Part shown: positions 44,763 to 54,864 of the stretch, one piece after another
Layout: each line of letters begins with the position of its first letter
Numbering within the stretch: position 1 is the stretch's first letter
DNA from: Oceanicoccus sp.
GTDB taxonomy: Bacteria > Pseudomonadota > Gammaproteobacteria > Pseudomonadales > Dasaniaceae
DNA length: 64,000 nt
Assembly: GCF_029238675.1 (NCBI RefSeq)
Contig: NZ_JAQWFR010000028.1
Coordinates: forward strand, 1-64,000
Direction: 5' to 3'
Program-made: the position numbers and the translations under genes
Notes under the pieces: generated by a model
Seen by the model: the letters and a program-made list of their open reading frames with translations, nothing else
Told to the model about the DNA's origin: nothing
Database searches by the model: none

Positions 44763-45470
44763 GTGAGACAAGTCGTACTCGATACCGAAACCACCGGCCT
44801 GGAACCCTCCCAGGGTCACCGGATTATTGAGATAGGCTGCGTGGAATTAGTCGACCGTAAATTAACCGGTCGCCATTACCATCAGTATATTAATCCCGAA
44901 CGCGAAGTCGATGCCGGAGCGATGGAAGTCCACGGTATTACCAATGAATATCTGGCCGACAAACCTCTGTTTCACCAAATTTCCCAGGAGTTTCTTGAAT
45001 TTATTGATGGCGCAGAATTAGTCATTCATAACGCGCCGTTTGATGTGGGTTTTATTAATCATGAATTTAAGCTGCTGGGCGCAAAAAGTCCGGGCAAGGT
45101 AGTTGATTACTGCTCAGTGGTAGACTCTCTGGTGATGGCGCGACAAAAGCATCCCGGTCAACGTAATAGCCTGGATGCCCTTTGCTCCCGCTACGAAGTT
45201 GATAACTCGGCCCGTGATTTACACGGCGCTTTATTAGATGCCGAGATTCTAGCTGACGTTTATTTATTTATGACCGGTGGGCAAACCAATTTATTGCTAG
45301 CCGGTGAAGACTCTCAGGAAGGGGGTAGTATGGATGCTTCAATCAGGCGTTTAGCGACAAGTCGACCAGCCTTAAAAGTGGTTGTTGCTGATGGTGAAGA
45401 ATTGGCGGCACATGAAGAGAGGCTGCAAGAGATAGATAAAGCCAGCGATGGAAATAATCACTGGCGTTAA
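44763..45470 (+). CDS. dnaQ: DNA polymerase III epsilon subunit (proofreading exonuclease)
   Basis: A 235-residue epsilon subunit. The exonuclease motifs are VLDTETTGLE, HNAPFDVGFINHE and ARDLHGALLDAEILADVY. A clamp-binding motif QTNLLLAGE follows at about residue 179, then a C-terminal segment of about 50 residues that binds alpha. The start is GTG at 44763 with AGGAGC 5 bases before. Downstream of rnhA as usual, but here a palindromic repeat separates the two. Confidence 0.95.
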   Translation: MRQVVLDTETTGLEPSQGHRIIEIGCVELVDRKLTGRHYHQYINPEREVDAGAMEVHGITNEYLADKPLFHQISQEFLEFIDGAELVIHNAPFDVGFINHEFKLLGAKSPGKVVDYCSVVDSLVMARQKHPGQRNSLDALCSRYEVDNSARDLHGALLDAEILADVYLFMTGGQTNLLLAGEDSQEGGSMDASIRRLATSRPALKVVVADGEELAAHEERLQEIDKASDGNNHWR

Positions 45471-45479
45471 AAAAACTCT

Positions 45480-45638
45480 GTCATTCCCGCGAAGGCGGGA
45501 ATCCAGCGCTGTCAATTTCTGCTTTAGCAGAAATAACAGCATAAACATGCAGGCTGGATTCCCGCCTTCGCGGGAATGACGGTAGTCATTTGCGTCGAAG
45601 CCTGCCCTCGAGTGTATTTGTCGAGGGCGGGAATGACG
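45480..45638. repeat. composite palindromic repeat, copy 5 (long form, fused to a 57-bp-type unit)
   Basis: Arms as in other copies, in reverse orientation relative to copies 2, 3 and 6. The inner hairpin is TTTCTGC-TTTA-GCAGAAA; it differs from the usual TTTCCGC/GCGGAAA by a paired change. The right end continues into the inverse of the 57-bp unit found before gloB (CCTGCCCTCGAG...GAGGGCGG). It separates the convergent dnaQ and nhaB stops. Confidence 0.92.
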
Positions 45639-45646
45639 ATGTATTA

Positions 45647-47149
45647 TTAAAGCACCATATAAACCGCAACCAAGCCAACACCACCCATAATAATGGTATA
45701 AGGAAAAGCCATAACCACCATCTTACCGTAAGACAATCTGATCAGCGGCGCTAAAGCAGAGGTTAATAAAAACAGGAAAGCGGCCTGGCCGTTTGGCGTT
45801 GCAACACTGGGGATATTAGTACCGGTGTTAATGGCAATAGCCATCGTGTCAAACTCGGCGCGGGTAATAGTGCCGGCATCAAAAGCTGCTCGGGCTTCAT
45901 TGATATAAACCGTTGCCACAAACACATTATCACTAATCATTGATAAAAGACCGTTGGCAACAAAGAACATCGTGGGTCGGACATCGTTATCCATTTCCAG
46001 CACGGCATTGATAATAGGACTAAACAAGTGCTGTTGTTCAATCACCGCAACAATCGCAAAAAACACTACTAACAGTGCAGTAAAGGGGAGGGCCTCTTCA
46101 AAAGCGTGACCTAGCTGGTGCTCTTCAATAATACCGTTAAAGGCTGTTAATAAAACGATAATGCTCAAGCCAACAATACCTACTGCCGCGACATGCGTAG
46201 CCAGTGCAGCCACCAGGAATAAGGCAACCAGCGCCTGGACAACTAATGCAGCATTGTCACGGGTAGTGCGCTTGGCATCTTCCTGTCTGGCAAATTCTTC
46301 TAACACATCCCTTACCGATTTAGGCAGCTCTGCACCGTAACCAAAGCTCTTGGTGATTTCCAGCATCAGGCAGGTAAATAAACCAGCCACTAAAACCGGC
46401 ATAGTGATAGGGGCCATTCTCAAGAAAAACTCAAGAAAGTCCCAGCCAGCTTTTTCGGCAATCAATAGATTTTGTGGTTCACCAACCAGCGTACAAACAC
46501 CACCTAGCGCAGTACCCACAGCGCCGTGCATTAGCAGGCTGCGTAAAAAGCTTCTGAACTGCTCAAGGTCGGCACGATGGAACTCAACCACGCCACCGTC
46601 ATCACTGTGATCGTGGGGGTTATCGAGTTTTTTGCCGGAGGCCACTTTATGGTACACCGCATAAAAGCCGGTACCGACGCTGATTAAAACCGCTGTAACG
46701 GTTAGGGCGTCCAGGAAAGCACTAAGTACCGCGGCAACTAAAGAGAATAGCAAGGAGAGAAGCTTTTTGGATTTAACGCCTAGCAGTATTTTAGTAAATA
46801 CAAATAACAGCAGGTTTTTCATAAAGTAGATGCCTGCCACCATAAAGATCAATAGCAAGAGAACTTCAAAGTTATTATGGGCCTCATGGTAAACAGCCTC
46901 GGGGGGCGCCATACCAATGGCAATGGCTTCGATCGCTAACAGGCCGCCCGGTTGCAGGGGGTAGCACTTAAGGGCGAGAGCCAGGGTAAAGATAAATTCC
47001 AGGATTAATAGCCAGCCGGTAATAAAGGGGCCAACGGTATAAAGCAAGATGGGGTTCAATATTAAAAAGGCTATTATTGTCTTTTTATACCATTGAGGGG
47101 CCTGACCGAGAAAATTCGCGACGAGGGCCTGGGGCATGGTTTGCGCCAT
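45647..47149 (-). CDS. nhaB: Na+/H+ antiporter NhaB
   Basis: A 500-residue antiporter (E. coli NhaB 513) with about 12 membrane segments; it extrudes sodium in exchange for protons and helps with salt tolerance. Segments such as [64 protein letters not shown] and [14 protein letters not shown] are family marks. AAGGAG lies about 8 bases before the ATG. It is monocistronic, divergent from the FimL gene. Confidence 0.95.
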   Translation of the reverse strand: MAQTMPQALVANFLGQAPQWYKKTIIAFLILNPILLYTVGPFITGWLLILEFIFTLALALKCYPLQPGGLLAIEAIAIGMAPPEAVYHEAHNNFEVLLLLIFMVAGIYFMKNLLLFVFTKILLGVKSKKLLSLLFSLVAAVLSAFLDALTVTAVLISVGTGFYAVYHKVASGKKLDNPHDHSDDGGVVEFHRADLEQFRSFLRSLLMHGAVGTALGGVCTLVGEPQNLLIAEKAGWDFLEFFLRMAPITMPVLVAGLFTCLMLEITKSFGYGAELPKSVRDVLEEFARQEDAKRTTRDNAALVVQALVALFLVAALATHVAAVGIVGLSIIVLLTAFNGIIEEHQLGHAFEEALPFTALLVVFFAIVAVIEQQHLFSPIINAVLEMDNDVRPTMFFVANGLLSMISDNVFVATVYINEARAAFDAGTITRAEFDTMAIAINTGTNIPSVATPNGQAAFLFLLTSALAPLIRLSYGKMVVMAFPYTIIMGGVGLVAVYMVL

Positions 47150-47475
47150 TGGGGTACTCCTTAAAGTAGACTTGGGACCATCAATTAAAATTCATTACCC
47201 GTTGAATATAATAGGTTTTTTCCAATTTTGCAGAGAAATTATGCGAATTCAGGGCTTTATTGCTTAATTTCCTCTTTTGTCCGGCCGATAAGCTTGGGTA
47301 TGGGGGGGATTTCCCTTTAATTATGTGATGCAAGTACCTGTTAATGTTATTAAAAGAGCGGGTTAACCGGGCAAATCAGACTATACTGAGCAATACTTCC
47401 GTCAGCTTTCAACAAGACTGTCACTAACATTACCAATGGCACTATTTAGTAAGTGGTCAATAAAAAGGAGCTTCT
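47150..47475. other. divergent intergenic region between nhaB and the FimL-like gene
   Basis: This 326-base AT-rich stretch has no gene. A G7 run lies near 47304-47310. A CTATACT element near 47382-47389 is a candidate -10 for the rightward gene, without a clear -35. AAGGAG at 47465-47470 is the ribosome-binding site of the FimL-like gene. Confidence 0.4.
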
Positions 47476-49200
47476 GTGTCTTTAGACGTTAGCATCAACC
47501 TGCATTCCCTGCAGGTGATTCAAGAGGAGTTGAGTAATACTCTCAATCAGGCCGCCACTGAGTTTGAGGCCTATACGGTTGATCAAAGCAGTACCGGCCA
47601 TATCAAGGCTTGCCATGAGTGTCTGGTGCAGGTGGGCGGCACATTCCGTTTATTGCAGTACCCGGGTGCTGCTTTGCTGGCCGATGAGATGGCTTCGTTA
47701 GTTGCGGTGATTGCCGATGAAGAGCTTAAAACAACTAACACAATGACTGAGGCGCTGACCCATGCCCTGTTTGTGTTGCCCCGTTATATTGAATTTATCT
47801 CCATTAGGCAGTCTGAACTGTCGATTCTGGTTATCCCCTATATTAATGAATTGCGAGTGAGCCGCCGTGAGTCCTTGCTGGCGGAATCTTATTTTTACCA
47901 AGGTGATATTCCGATGGTGGGGGCGTTGGCTGCTGAAGCCGCAGCTCCAGACCTGTGTTTACTGATGGCAACCGCTTCGCGCTTACGCCATATGTACCAA
48001 ACCGGTTTAGTGGGCGTTATCAAAGAGCCTGAAAGTAGCCCTCATTATTTATTGATGTCACGAGCCGTTGCTCGCTTTGTATCGCTGTTAGGCAATCATC
48101 CCCAGGCAGAAATTTGGCAGTTGGCGGGTGTGGTATTAGGCGCTTTTGCTGCCGGTAAACTGGAGATGACCCTGAATCGTAAGCGCAATCTGGCCGAGAT
48201 TGAGAAGATGATGCGCTTGATTGTCAGCAAGGGTGAAGAGGCTTTTGATGACCCGGCCCCTGAAGCACTGAAAAAAGACTTGTTGTTTATGCTAATGCTT
48301 AGCAGCTTTAACAGTGCTGAAATAACCGCCCTTCGCGAATCCTATTCGCTGCCCAATTTGGAGATGTCTGATGATGATATTGCCAGTCAGCGCGCGTCAA
48401 TGCATGGCCCTAGTCACGATACCATTGAATCGGTTATCAAAGTACTGTCTGAAGAGTTACGTAACGCTAAAGATGTATTGGAGATTGGTTCACAAAATAA
48501 CGGGATTGATGGTGACGACCTGTCTTTGCTCATTGATACGGTATCCCGTGTGGCGGATACTCTCAGTGTGTTGAATTTACAGGGGCCAAAAGACACCTTA
48601 ATTGAACAGTTAGAAAAAGTGCGCGGCTGGCAGGGGGTTGGTAGTGATGTCGGCAGTGCTGAGTTTGTTGAGGTGGCTGACACTTTACTCTATATCGAAA
48701 GCGCCTTATCGGGTCTTGATCGGCGTGAGTTGACTGTTGAAGATCTTAATGAGGCCACCGCGATAACCCGTAAGAAGATTGTTGCCAATAGTCAGTTGGC
48801 ACAAGCTGAACAGCTGGTAATAGAAGAGGCGCAATCTGGTATTGCTTTGGCCAAGCGGGCGATTACCTCTTATGTTGATTCTAATTTTGATGTGGCCCAT
48901 ATCTCTAACGTAACGACTACATTGAATACGGTTAGGGGTGGCTTGCATCTGCTCAATTACAGTCGTGCAGCTGCGGTATTAAAAAGCTGTCACGATTTTG
49001 TCTCGCATCATATTGACGAACGCAACCCGAGTGAGCAGCGTCACCAATTGTTGGAGACCTTCGCGGATGCGTTGATCAGCTTGGAGTATTATTTAACCGA
49101 GCTTCATTCCAGTCGCAGGGTTAATGAAGATATTTTATTGGTGGCTGAAGAAAGTTTGGCAGCGCTTGGCTTTACAGTGGAGTCCTGTGCTGCTGAATAA
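47476..49200 (+). CDS. fimL: FimL-like protein (ChpA N-terminal, Hpt-like domains)
   Basis: A 574-residue soluble helical protein. Its N-terminus (INLHSLQVIQEELSNTLNQAATEFEAY, then CHECLVQVGGTFRLLQYPGAALLADEM) follows the pattern of Pseudomonas FimL and the N-terminal part of ChpA: degenerate Hpt domains without phosphorylatable histidine. A similar module recurs near residue 490 (TTLNTVRGGLHLLNYSRAAAVLKSCHDFV). FimL acts in twitching motility through cAMP signalling. Length and location near nhaB agree with Pseudomonas (from memory PA1820-PA1822). Start GTG with AAGGAG. No kinase domain, so this is not full-length ChpA. Confidence 0.82.
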   Translation: MSLDVSINLHSLQVIQEELSNTLNQAATEFEAYTVDQSSTGHIKACHECLVQVGGTFRLLQYPGAALLADEMASLVAVIADEELKTTNTMTEALTHALFVLPRYIEFISIRQSELSILVIPYINELRVSRRESLLAESYFYQGDIPMVGALAAEAAAPDLCLLMATASRLRHMYQTGLVGVIKEPESSPHYLLMSRAVARFVSLLGNHPQAEIWQLAGVVLGAFAAGKLEMTLNRKRNLAEIEKMMRLIVSKGEEAFDDPAPEALKKDLLFMLMLSSFNSAEITALRESYSLPNLEMSDDDIASQRASMHGPSHDTIESVIKVLSEELRNAKDVLEIGSQNNGIDGDDLSLLIDTVSRVADTLSVLNLQGPKDTLIEQLEKVRGWQGVGSDVGSAEFVEVADTLLYIESALSGLDRRELTVEDLNEATAITRKKIVANSQLAQAEQLVIEEAQSGIALAKRAITSYVDSNFDVAHISNVTTTLNTVRGGLHLLNYSRAAAVLKSCHDFVSHHIDERNPSEQRHQLLETFADALISLEYYLTELHSSRRVNEDILLVAEESLAALGFTVESCAAE

Positions 49201-49218
49201 TTATTAAGGATAAAGAGT

Positions 49219-49872
49219 ATGGCCTATACCTTATTGGCTGGCGTTATCATTGTTGTTGCCCTGTTTGTGGTGTTAATGGCAGGGCGTTTATTATTTAAAC
49301 GCAATTGGCTGTTAGGCTGGCTTCGCGGTACCTTCGGCTTTTTATTATTGTTGGCCTCGGTGATGCTGGCCCTGGCCGCTTTTGATTTTTACAGTTATAA
49401 GCAACTGAGCAAAGAGCAAACGATAGCCACCATTAGTTTTACCCAGCTTGAGCAACAGCGTTTTCAGGTATCCCTTGTCGATAGTGAAGGTTCGGAGCAA
49501 ATCTATGAGCTTAACGGTGATCTATGGCAGTTGGATGCCCGCATTATTAAGTGGAATAAAGCGTTTGCAGGTATAGGCCTAAAGCCCGGTTATCGCCTCG
49601 ATCGTCTTAGCGGTCGGTATTATTCCCTGGAAAAAGAGCATAGCGCCGAGCGTACGGTCTATCAGTTGGGTGTGAGTAAAAGCGTATTGGATGTCTGGGC
49701 CTGGCTGCATGATCATGGTCAAAATTTATCCATTATCGATGCCACCTACGGCAGTGCAACTTATCTACCTATGGATGATGGTGCTTTGTTCTCGGTAAAC
49801 CTGTCTAGTACCGGCTTGTTAAGCCGCCCCCTCAATGACCGTGCCATACAGGCTGTAGAAGGCTGGCAATAA
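49219..49872 (+). CDS. conserved hypothetical membrane protein
   Basis: A 217-residue protein with two N-terminal membrane segments (about 3-22 and 33-56) and a periplasmic or cytoplasmic domain of about 155 residues. The domain contains LNGDLWQLDARIIKWNKAFAGIGLKPGYRLDRLSGRY, which resembles proteins annotated only as conserved hypotheticals (sometimes 'multidrug transporter') in Pseudomonas. It lies 18 bases after fimL with an AAGGA-like site, so the two are probably one operon. Function unknown. Confidence 0.8.
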   Translation: MAYTLLAGVIIVVALFVVLMAGRLLFKRNWLLGWLRGTFGFLLLLASVMLALAAFDFYSYKQLSKEQTIATISFTQLEQQRFQVSLVDSEGSEQIYELNGDLWQLDARIIKWNKAFAGIGLKPGYRLDRLSGRYYSLEKEHSAERTVYQLGVSKSVLDVWAWLHDHGQNLSIIDATYGSATYLPMDDGALFSVNLSSTGLLSRPLNDRAIQAVEGWQ

Positions 49873-49964
49873 TACGGTCTTGCCCCTGCTTATCTTGACT
49901 TAATCTTGCTATGCCTCCAAGATTGCCCGCCTGCATTTAAAATAAAGATGATCGGGGTAACACA

Positions 49965-51005
49965 TTGGAATTTCTGAGTAATTATGGCCTGTTTCTGGCC
50001 AAATCTATCACTATTGTTGCGGCTATTTTGTTTGTTGTTATCGGCATTATTGCTGCCAGTAGTCGTGGTAAAAAAGAGCAGGACGGTCAAATAGAAGTCA
50101 CGCTGGTTAATGACAGCTACGACGAGCATGAGCAGGCAATTAAGGCTGTTGTGTTAAATGACGAACAGTTAAAACAAGCAGCTAAAGATTTAAAGAAAAA
50201 GCAAAAGGACGATAAGAAAAAGAACAAGTCAGGGGATAATGAAGATAACAAAAAGCGCATTTATGTGCTGGATTTTGATGGCGATGTAAAAGCTTCTGCC
50301 GTTGAGAGTTTGCGCGAAGAGATTACCGCTGTATTAACTATGGCAACGCCGGATGATGAGGTGGTGTTACGGTTGGAGAGTCCAGGCGGCATGGTGCACA
50401 CTTATGGCTTGGCGGCTTCCCAGTTAACCCGCATCACCCAGAAGGAGATCCCCCTAACGATTGTGGTTGATGCTGTGGCTGCCAGTGGTGGCTATATGAT
50501 GGCTTGTATTGGTACTAAAATTTTGGCTGCACCGTTTGCCATTATCGGTTCGATTGGTGTTGTGGCCCAGTTGCCGAATTTTCATCGTCTATTGAAAAAG
50601 AATGATGTGGATTTTGAGATGTTTACCGCCGGTGAGTATAAGCGTACGGTCACTATGTTTGGTGAGAATACGGAGAAGGGTAAGACTAAGTTTGTAGAAG
50701 AGCTTGAAGATACCCATGAGTTATTTAAAAGTTTTGTTACTGAGCATCGTCCACAAGTGAATATTGCTGAAGTGGCTACTGGTGAAATCTGGTACGGCAA
50801 GCGCGCTCTGGAAAATAATCTTATCGATGATATTCAAACCAGTGATGAGTATCTGATGTCTCGCCGTGAGGATAGTAATATTTATTCGGTGAGTTTTGAG
50901 GCGAAGAAAACTTTACAGGAAAAGCTTGGGTTGGCGGCGTCTTATGCTACGGATGGCGTTATTGATAAGCTGATCCAGCGATTTAGTAGTAATAGACAGT
51001 ATTAA
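49965..51005 (+). CDS. sohB: protease SohB (signal peptide peptidase family S49)
   Basis: A 346-residue membrane protease (E. coli SohB 349). An N-terminal segment (about 10-31) anchors it; a Lys-rich stretch (75-95) follows. The catalytic serine is in AVAASGGYMMAC and the lysine is in FTAGEYKRTVTMFGENT. It is thought to degrade periplasmic or membrane proteins. The start is TTG at 49965 with GGGG 6-9 bases upstream; no nearer ATG precedes the membrane segment. Confidence 0.93.
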   Translation: MEFLSNYGLFLAKSITIVAAILFVVIGIIAASSRGKKEQDGQIEVTLVNDSYDEHEQAIKAVVLNDEQLKQAAKDLKKKQKDDKKKNKSGDNEDNKKRIYVLDFDGDVKASAVESLREEITAVLTMATPDDEVVLRLESPGGMVHTYGLAASQLTRITQKEIPLTIVVDAVAASGGYMMACIGTKILAAPFAIIGSIGVVAQLPNFHRLLKKNDVDFEMFTAGEYKRTVTMFGENTEKGKTKFVEELEDTHELFKSFVTEHRPQVNIAEVATGEIWYGKRALENNLIDDIQTSDEYLMSRREDSNIYSVSFEAKKTLQEKLGLAASYATDGVIDKLIQRFSSNRQY

Positions 51006-51014
51006 CCCCGCCCC

Positions 51015-51115
51015 GTCATTCCCGCGAAGGCGGGAATCCAGCCTGCATGATCATGCTGTTATTTCCGCCTGGGCGGAAATCTACAGCACTGGATCCCCGC
51101 CTTCGCGGGGATGAC
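51015..51115. repeat. composite palindromic repeat, copy 6 (long form)
   Basis: The left arm is standard; the right arm reads ATCCCCGCC-TTC-GCGGGGAT, in which both sides of its hairpin carry a matched change from ATTCCC/GGGAAT. The inner hairpin is TTTCCGC-CTGG-GCGGAAA. It lies between convergent sohB and the second DAHP synthase. Confidence 0.92.
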
Positions 51116-51140
51116 GGTGTGGGTTAGGCGGTGTAGGTTA

Positions 51141-52190
51141 TTAAGTTCGTCGGGCTCTTATTGACTTGGCTAATTCTTCTAAAACCGACTCTGTAGTGTT
51201 CCATGAAATACAAGCATCCGTAATACTCACCCCATAAGTCTCAGGTTTTTTCTGGTTGCCTTCAAATAAATGACTCTCAATCATAACGCCGGCAATGGCT
51301 TTGGAACCCCTGGCAATCTGTTCACCTATATCAGCGGCTACGATAGGTTGTCTGGAAAAGTCTTTATTACTATTGCCGTGGCTGCAATCAACCATTAGTT
51401 GAATATCCAGCTTGTGTTTTTCAAGTAGGGCAGTAGCTTCAGTCACCGCTGTATTATCGTAATTGGGGCCTTTGTTAGAGCCGCGCAAAATAATATGGCA
51501 GTCTTTATTGCCCTTGGTAGTAACAATGGCTGAAATACCTTGTTTGGTTACCGATAAGAAGTGATGCGGGTGTGAGGCTGCACCAATGGCGTCAATGGCA
51601 ATTTGTGTGCTGCCATCAGTACCATTCTTAAAGCCGATGGGCATGGATAGGCCGGAGGCGAGTTCACGGTGAATTTGGCTTTCGGTGGTGCGTGCACCTA
51701 TCGCGCCCCAGGAAACAAGGTCTGCAAAAAACTGGGGGGAAATGGTGTCGAGAAATTCACAGCCTGTAGGCAGCCCGATTTCAGCAACATCAATCAGCAG
51801 CTTTCTGGCGATACGAAGGCCCTGGTTAATATTAAAACTGCCGTCCAGATACGGGTCGTTGATTAGGCCTTTCCAGCCAACGGTGGTTCTGGGTTTTTCA
51901 AAATAAACCCGCATCACAATCAATAATTCATCTTTATGCTGGTCTACTACAGCCTTTAGGCGTTTGGCGTATTCAAGGGCGGCTTCGGTATCGTGGATAG
52001 AGCAGGGGCCAACCACCACCAGTAGTCGATCATCGCTGCCGTTAAAGATATTGGCAATATCATCCCTGGCCTGACTGATCATTGCGGCGGTACTATCGCT
52101 TACGGGTAGCTCCTCCATCAAAATGGTCGGGGGTAGCAGTGGGCGTAACTCGTCAATATGGACGTCGTCGGTTTTGGTGTTATTGCTCAT
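51141..52190 (-). CDS. 3-deoxy-7-phosphoheptulonate synthase, class I (second copy)
   Basis: A 349-residue DAHP synthase with the same core as the copy at 24855-25937 (VVVGPCSIHD, RVYFEKPRTTVGWKGLINDP, GFKNGTDGS, LRGSNKGPNYD, MVDCSHGNS) but clearly diverged along its length, so it is an old paralogue, not a recent duplicate. A start 16 codons earlier is open, but ATG 52190 fits the family length and overlaps the PilZ gene by 11 bases. Two isozymes usually differ in feedback inhibition by Phe, Tyr or Trp; which is which is not readable here. Confidence 0.93.
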   Translation of the reverse strand: MSNNTKTDDVHIDELRPLLPPTILMEELPVSDSTAAMISQARDDIANIFNGSDDRLLVVVGPCSIHDTEAALEYAKRLKAVVDQHKDELLIVMRVYFEKPRTTVGWKGLINDPYLDGSFNINQGLRIARKLLIDVAEIGLPTGCEFLDTISPQFFADLVSWGAIGARTTESQIHRELASGLSMPIGFKNGTDGSTQIAIDAIGAASHPHHFLSVTKQGISAIVTTKGNKDCHIILRGSNKGPNYDNTAVTEATALLEKHKLDIQLMVDCSHGNSNKDFSRQPIVAADIGEQIARGSKAIAGVMIESHLFEGNQKKPETYGVSITDACISWNTTESVLEELAKSIRARRT

Positions 52191-52773
52191 GTTGTTTTCT
52201 TCGTTCGGCGAGTTGTAGCTGCATAATATGTTTGGCAATCAATTGGCGGTCGCTATCTTTTAAATGGGTAAAGCTAAGCGCCACATTATAACCGCCTTGC
52301 TGGTGTTCGGAGCAATTGATCACTTTGGCAAAAACCACCAGGGTGTGGTGGTTGGGTAGCAGGGTGATTTGCAAGGCTAAAAAACCATCGTTAGCCAGTT
52401 CGGTATCGGTGTGAATAGCGAGACCGCCTTCACTAATGGAGATCTGCTGCTTTTTCTGCCCCGGAGCTTGCTCTTCATGTTCGGCCACTTTGGCGGCTAT
52501 CAGCTCCAGCTTTTTGTTTTGGCCTTTAAGATAAGCTTCAAGATCGCGATTGTCTTCGCCAATAGCTCTCAGGAATTTGGCATTATCCTGGTCGATAGAC
52601 TGTAGCTCGCGCATTAGTGAGTAGCTGGGATCTTCTTTAAACGCTGTGGGAATAATGTTGGCCAGCGCGCAATTCTTATCTACTGGCTGATAGCGCAGCA
52701 GCACCTTGTCAACGACACGAAAGTAATTACGTCGCTCATTGATTGTGGATTGGGAGGGGTTGTCATTGTTCAA
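52180..52773 (-). CDS. PilZ domain protein
   Basis: A 197-residue protein. The N-terminal ERRNYFRV contains the RxxxR of PilZ c-di-GMP-binding domains, and ISISEGGLAIHTD resembles the (D/N)xSxxG motif, with S-E-G-G spacing. A helical insert (about 45-100) separates these, so it belongs to the group with an interrupted or YcgR-like N-part. Upstream of lolC as in Pseudomonas (PA2989 region, from memory). It overlaps the DAHP synthase start by 11 bases, so the two would be translated together. Confidence 0.85.
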   Translation of the reverse strand: MNNDNPSQSTINERRNYFRVVDKVLLRYQPVDKNCALANIIPTAFKEDPSYSLMRELQSIDQDNAKFLRAIGEDNRDLEAYLKGQNKKLELIAAKVAEHEEQAPGQKKQQISISEGGLAIHTDTELANDGFLALQITLLPNHHTLVVFAKVINCSEHQQGGYNVALSFTHLKDSDRQLIAKHIMQLQLAERRKQHEQ

Positions 52774-52906
52774 GTGGAGCTGCTCCGTATTATTCTGTAC
52801 TATTCTGTACTGTGGCTGCCAGATATGAGTTAACAGCTTGATTAGATCATACTTTAGTACAGCTTCACTGAAATATCACTACAACCCACTCACCGACGCC
52901 TGATTA

Positions 52907-54151
52907 ATGTATCAACCTCTATCTCTGTTTATTGGCCTGCGATACACCCGAGCTAAGCGGCGCAATCAGTTTATTTCCTTTGTGTCGTTGATTTCACTAT
53001 TGGGTATGATTCTAGGAGTAACAGCCCTGGTGGTGGTGATGTCAGTGATGAATGGTTTTGAGACCGAACTCCGTGGGCGTATTTTGTCGGTGGTGCCCCA
53101 TGGCTATATCGATGGCCCGGAGCAGCGTTTGCCAGAATGGTATAAATGGCAGCAACAGCTTGTCGAGTCTGATGCGGTAGTGGCCGCAGCTCCCTATATT
53201 GATGGCACGGTGATGCTTAGTCGTCCCGGTATGGTCCGTGGTGCGGTGTTGCATGCTATAGAACCAGAGGCAGAATCCAAAGTCTCAACCATTAATGCCA
53301 GTATGGTTGACGGTCAGTTAAAGGATTTACAGGGGGGCCAATATAATATTCTGCTGGGTGAAATTCTTGCGCGCTATCTCGGGGTTTATATTGGTGATGA
53401 GGTCAGTGTTATCTTGCCCCGTGTGACCGTAACACCGGTAGGTGTATTTCCTCGCGTTAAACGTTTTACGGTAGTGGGTATTTTTCAGGTGGGTGCTGAA
53501 CTGGACAGCACCACCGTATTTATTCATTTGGCGGATGGGCAAAAATTATTTCAACTAGGGCAGGATGTTAAAGGGCTGCGTTTACAGTTGACCGATTTAT
53601 TTTTAGCGCCATCTTATTTGCCCGAATTACTTAACAAAATGCCTGCGGGTAGCAAGGCCAAAAGCTGGTCTGAAACTCAAGGCAGTTTATTTAGCGCAGT
53701 GGCGATGGAAAAAACCATGATCTCGCTATTGTTAATGATTATTGTTTTGATAGCAGCGTTAAATATCGTCTCGATTGTGACTATGATGGTCTCAGACAAA
53801 CGCTCAGATATTGCTGTGCTGCGTACCATGGGTGCATCCCCGCAAGCTATTTTGCGCTTGTTTATGATTCAGGGTGTCGCGGTGGGTTTTGCCGGTATCG
53901 TAGTGGGTATCGCTATTGGTATTCCGGTGGCATTAAACGTGGGTGATATAGTCGTTGCCTTAGAGGGAATGTTAGGAACACAAGTTTTTAACCCGGAAGT
54001 TTATTTTATTAGTCGCATACCATCAGTATTGCAGTGGGGTGATGTGTTTTGGATAGCGGTCTGTGGCTTGTTGCTAAGTGTGCTTGCAACCATTTACCCT
54101 TCCATACGTGCCTCGCAAATACAGCCCGCCGAAGCATTGCGTTATGAATAG
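52907..54151 (+). CDS. lolC: lipoprotein-releasing ABC transporter permease LolC
   Basis: A 414-residue inner-membrane permease of LolCDE, which releases outer-membrane lipoproteins to LolA. It has four membrane segments (about 25-50, 270-295, 315-345, 375-400) and a large periplasmic domain. The opening [35 protein letters not shown] and the ending [16 protein letters not shown] are family marks. It and lolE are separate paralogues flanking lolD. First gene of the unit. Confidence 0.94.
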   Translation: MYQPLSLFIGLRYTRAKRRNQFISFVSLISLLGMILGVTALVVVMSVMNGFETELRGRILSVVPHGYIDGPEQRLPEWYKWQQQLVESDAVVAAAPYIDGTVMLSRPGMVRGAVLHAIEPEAESKVSTINASMVDGQLKDLQGGQYNILLGEILARYLGVYIGDEVSVILPRVTVTPVGVFPRVKRFTVVGIFQVGAELDSTTVFIHLADGQKLFQLGQDVKGLRLQLTDLFLAPSYLPELLNKMPAGSKAKSWSETQGSLFSAVAMEKTMISLLLMIIVLIAALNIVSIVTMMVSDKRSDIAVLRTMGASPQAILRLFMIQGVAVGFAGIVVGIAIGIPVALNVGDIVVALEGMLGTQVFNPEVYFISRIPSVLQWGDVFWIAVCGLLLSVLATIYPSIRASQIQPAEALRYE

Positions 54152-54176
54152 ATTGATTGAAGGAGTGGATAATTTC

Positions 54177-54860
54177 TTGGAACAGCAGATAGTTTTACAG
54201 TGTCAGGCACTATATAAAAGTTATCAGGAAGGCCCGCAGCCTCTGGTGGTATTGGACGGTGTAGATTTTTCTATTCGCAGAGGTGAGCGGGTGGCCATCG
54301 TTGGCGCTTCTGGTGCGGGTAAGTCTACCTTATTAAATATGTTAGGCGGGCTGGATATTCCAAGCTCCGGCGAGGTGGTTATTGCTGGCCAGGCCATTGC
54401 CAGCATGAGCGAAAAACAGCGGGGGCAGTTGCGTAATCAATATTTAGGTTTTGTTTACCAGTTTCACCATTTGCTGGGTGAGTTTACCGCATTGGAAAAT
54501 GTTGCCATGCCCTTATTAATTCGTGGCGATAGTCCGGCAGCTATTACGCCCGTTGCAACGGATATATTAAGCAAGGTGGGACTGGCTGAACGTTTACACC
54601 ATAAACCTTCAGAGCTATCCGGTGGTGAACGCCAGCGCGTTGCCATAGCCAGAGCTTTAGTGACCAAACCTCAGTGTGTATTGCTGGATGAACCAACGGG
54701 CAATCTGGACCAGCATACCGCCGAGTCCATACATACCTTAATGAAAACCCTGAATGAAGAACTGGGCACCTGTTTTATTATTGTGACCCATGACTTGTCA
54801 TTGGCTGACCAAATGGACCGCAAATTATCGCTAGTCGATGGCCGGCTAAAGGAAGGTTAA
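54177..54860 (+). CDS. lolD: lipoprotein-releasing ABC transporter ATPase LolD
   Basis: A 228-residue ABC ATPase. Walker [11 protein letters not shown]-loop [16 protein letters not shown] (typical of LolD/MacB), signature LSGGERQRV, Walker [13 protein letters not shown], and ILVTHD-type switch ([11 protein letters not shown]). The start is taken as TTG 54177, since AAGGAG lies 11 bases before it and the resulting N-terminus ([18 protein letters not shown]) matches LolD; ATG 54144, overlapping the lolC stop, would add 11 residues and has no ribosome-binding site. Confidence 0.92.
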   Translation: MEQQIVLQCQALYKSYQEGPQPLVVLDGVDFSIRRGERVAIVGASGAGKSTLLNMLGGLDIPSSGEVVIAGQAIASMSEKQRGQLRNQYLGFVYQFHHLLGEFTALENVAMPLLIRGDSPAAITPVATDILSKVGLAERLHHKPSELSGGERQRVAIARALVTKPQCVLLDEPTGNLDQHTAESIHTLMKTLNEELGTCFIIVTHDLSLADQMDRKLSLVDGRLKEG

Positions 54861-54864
54861 GCCA

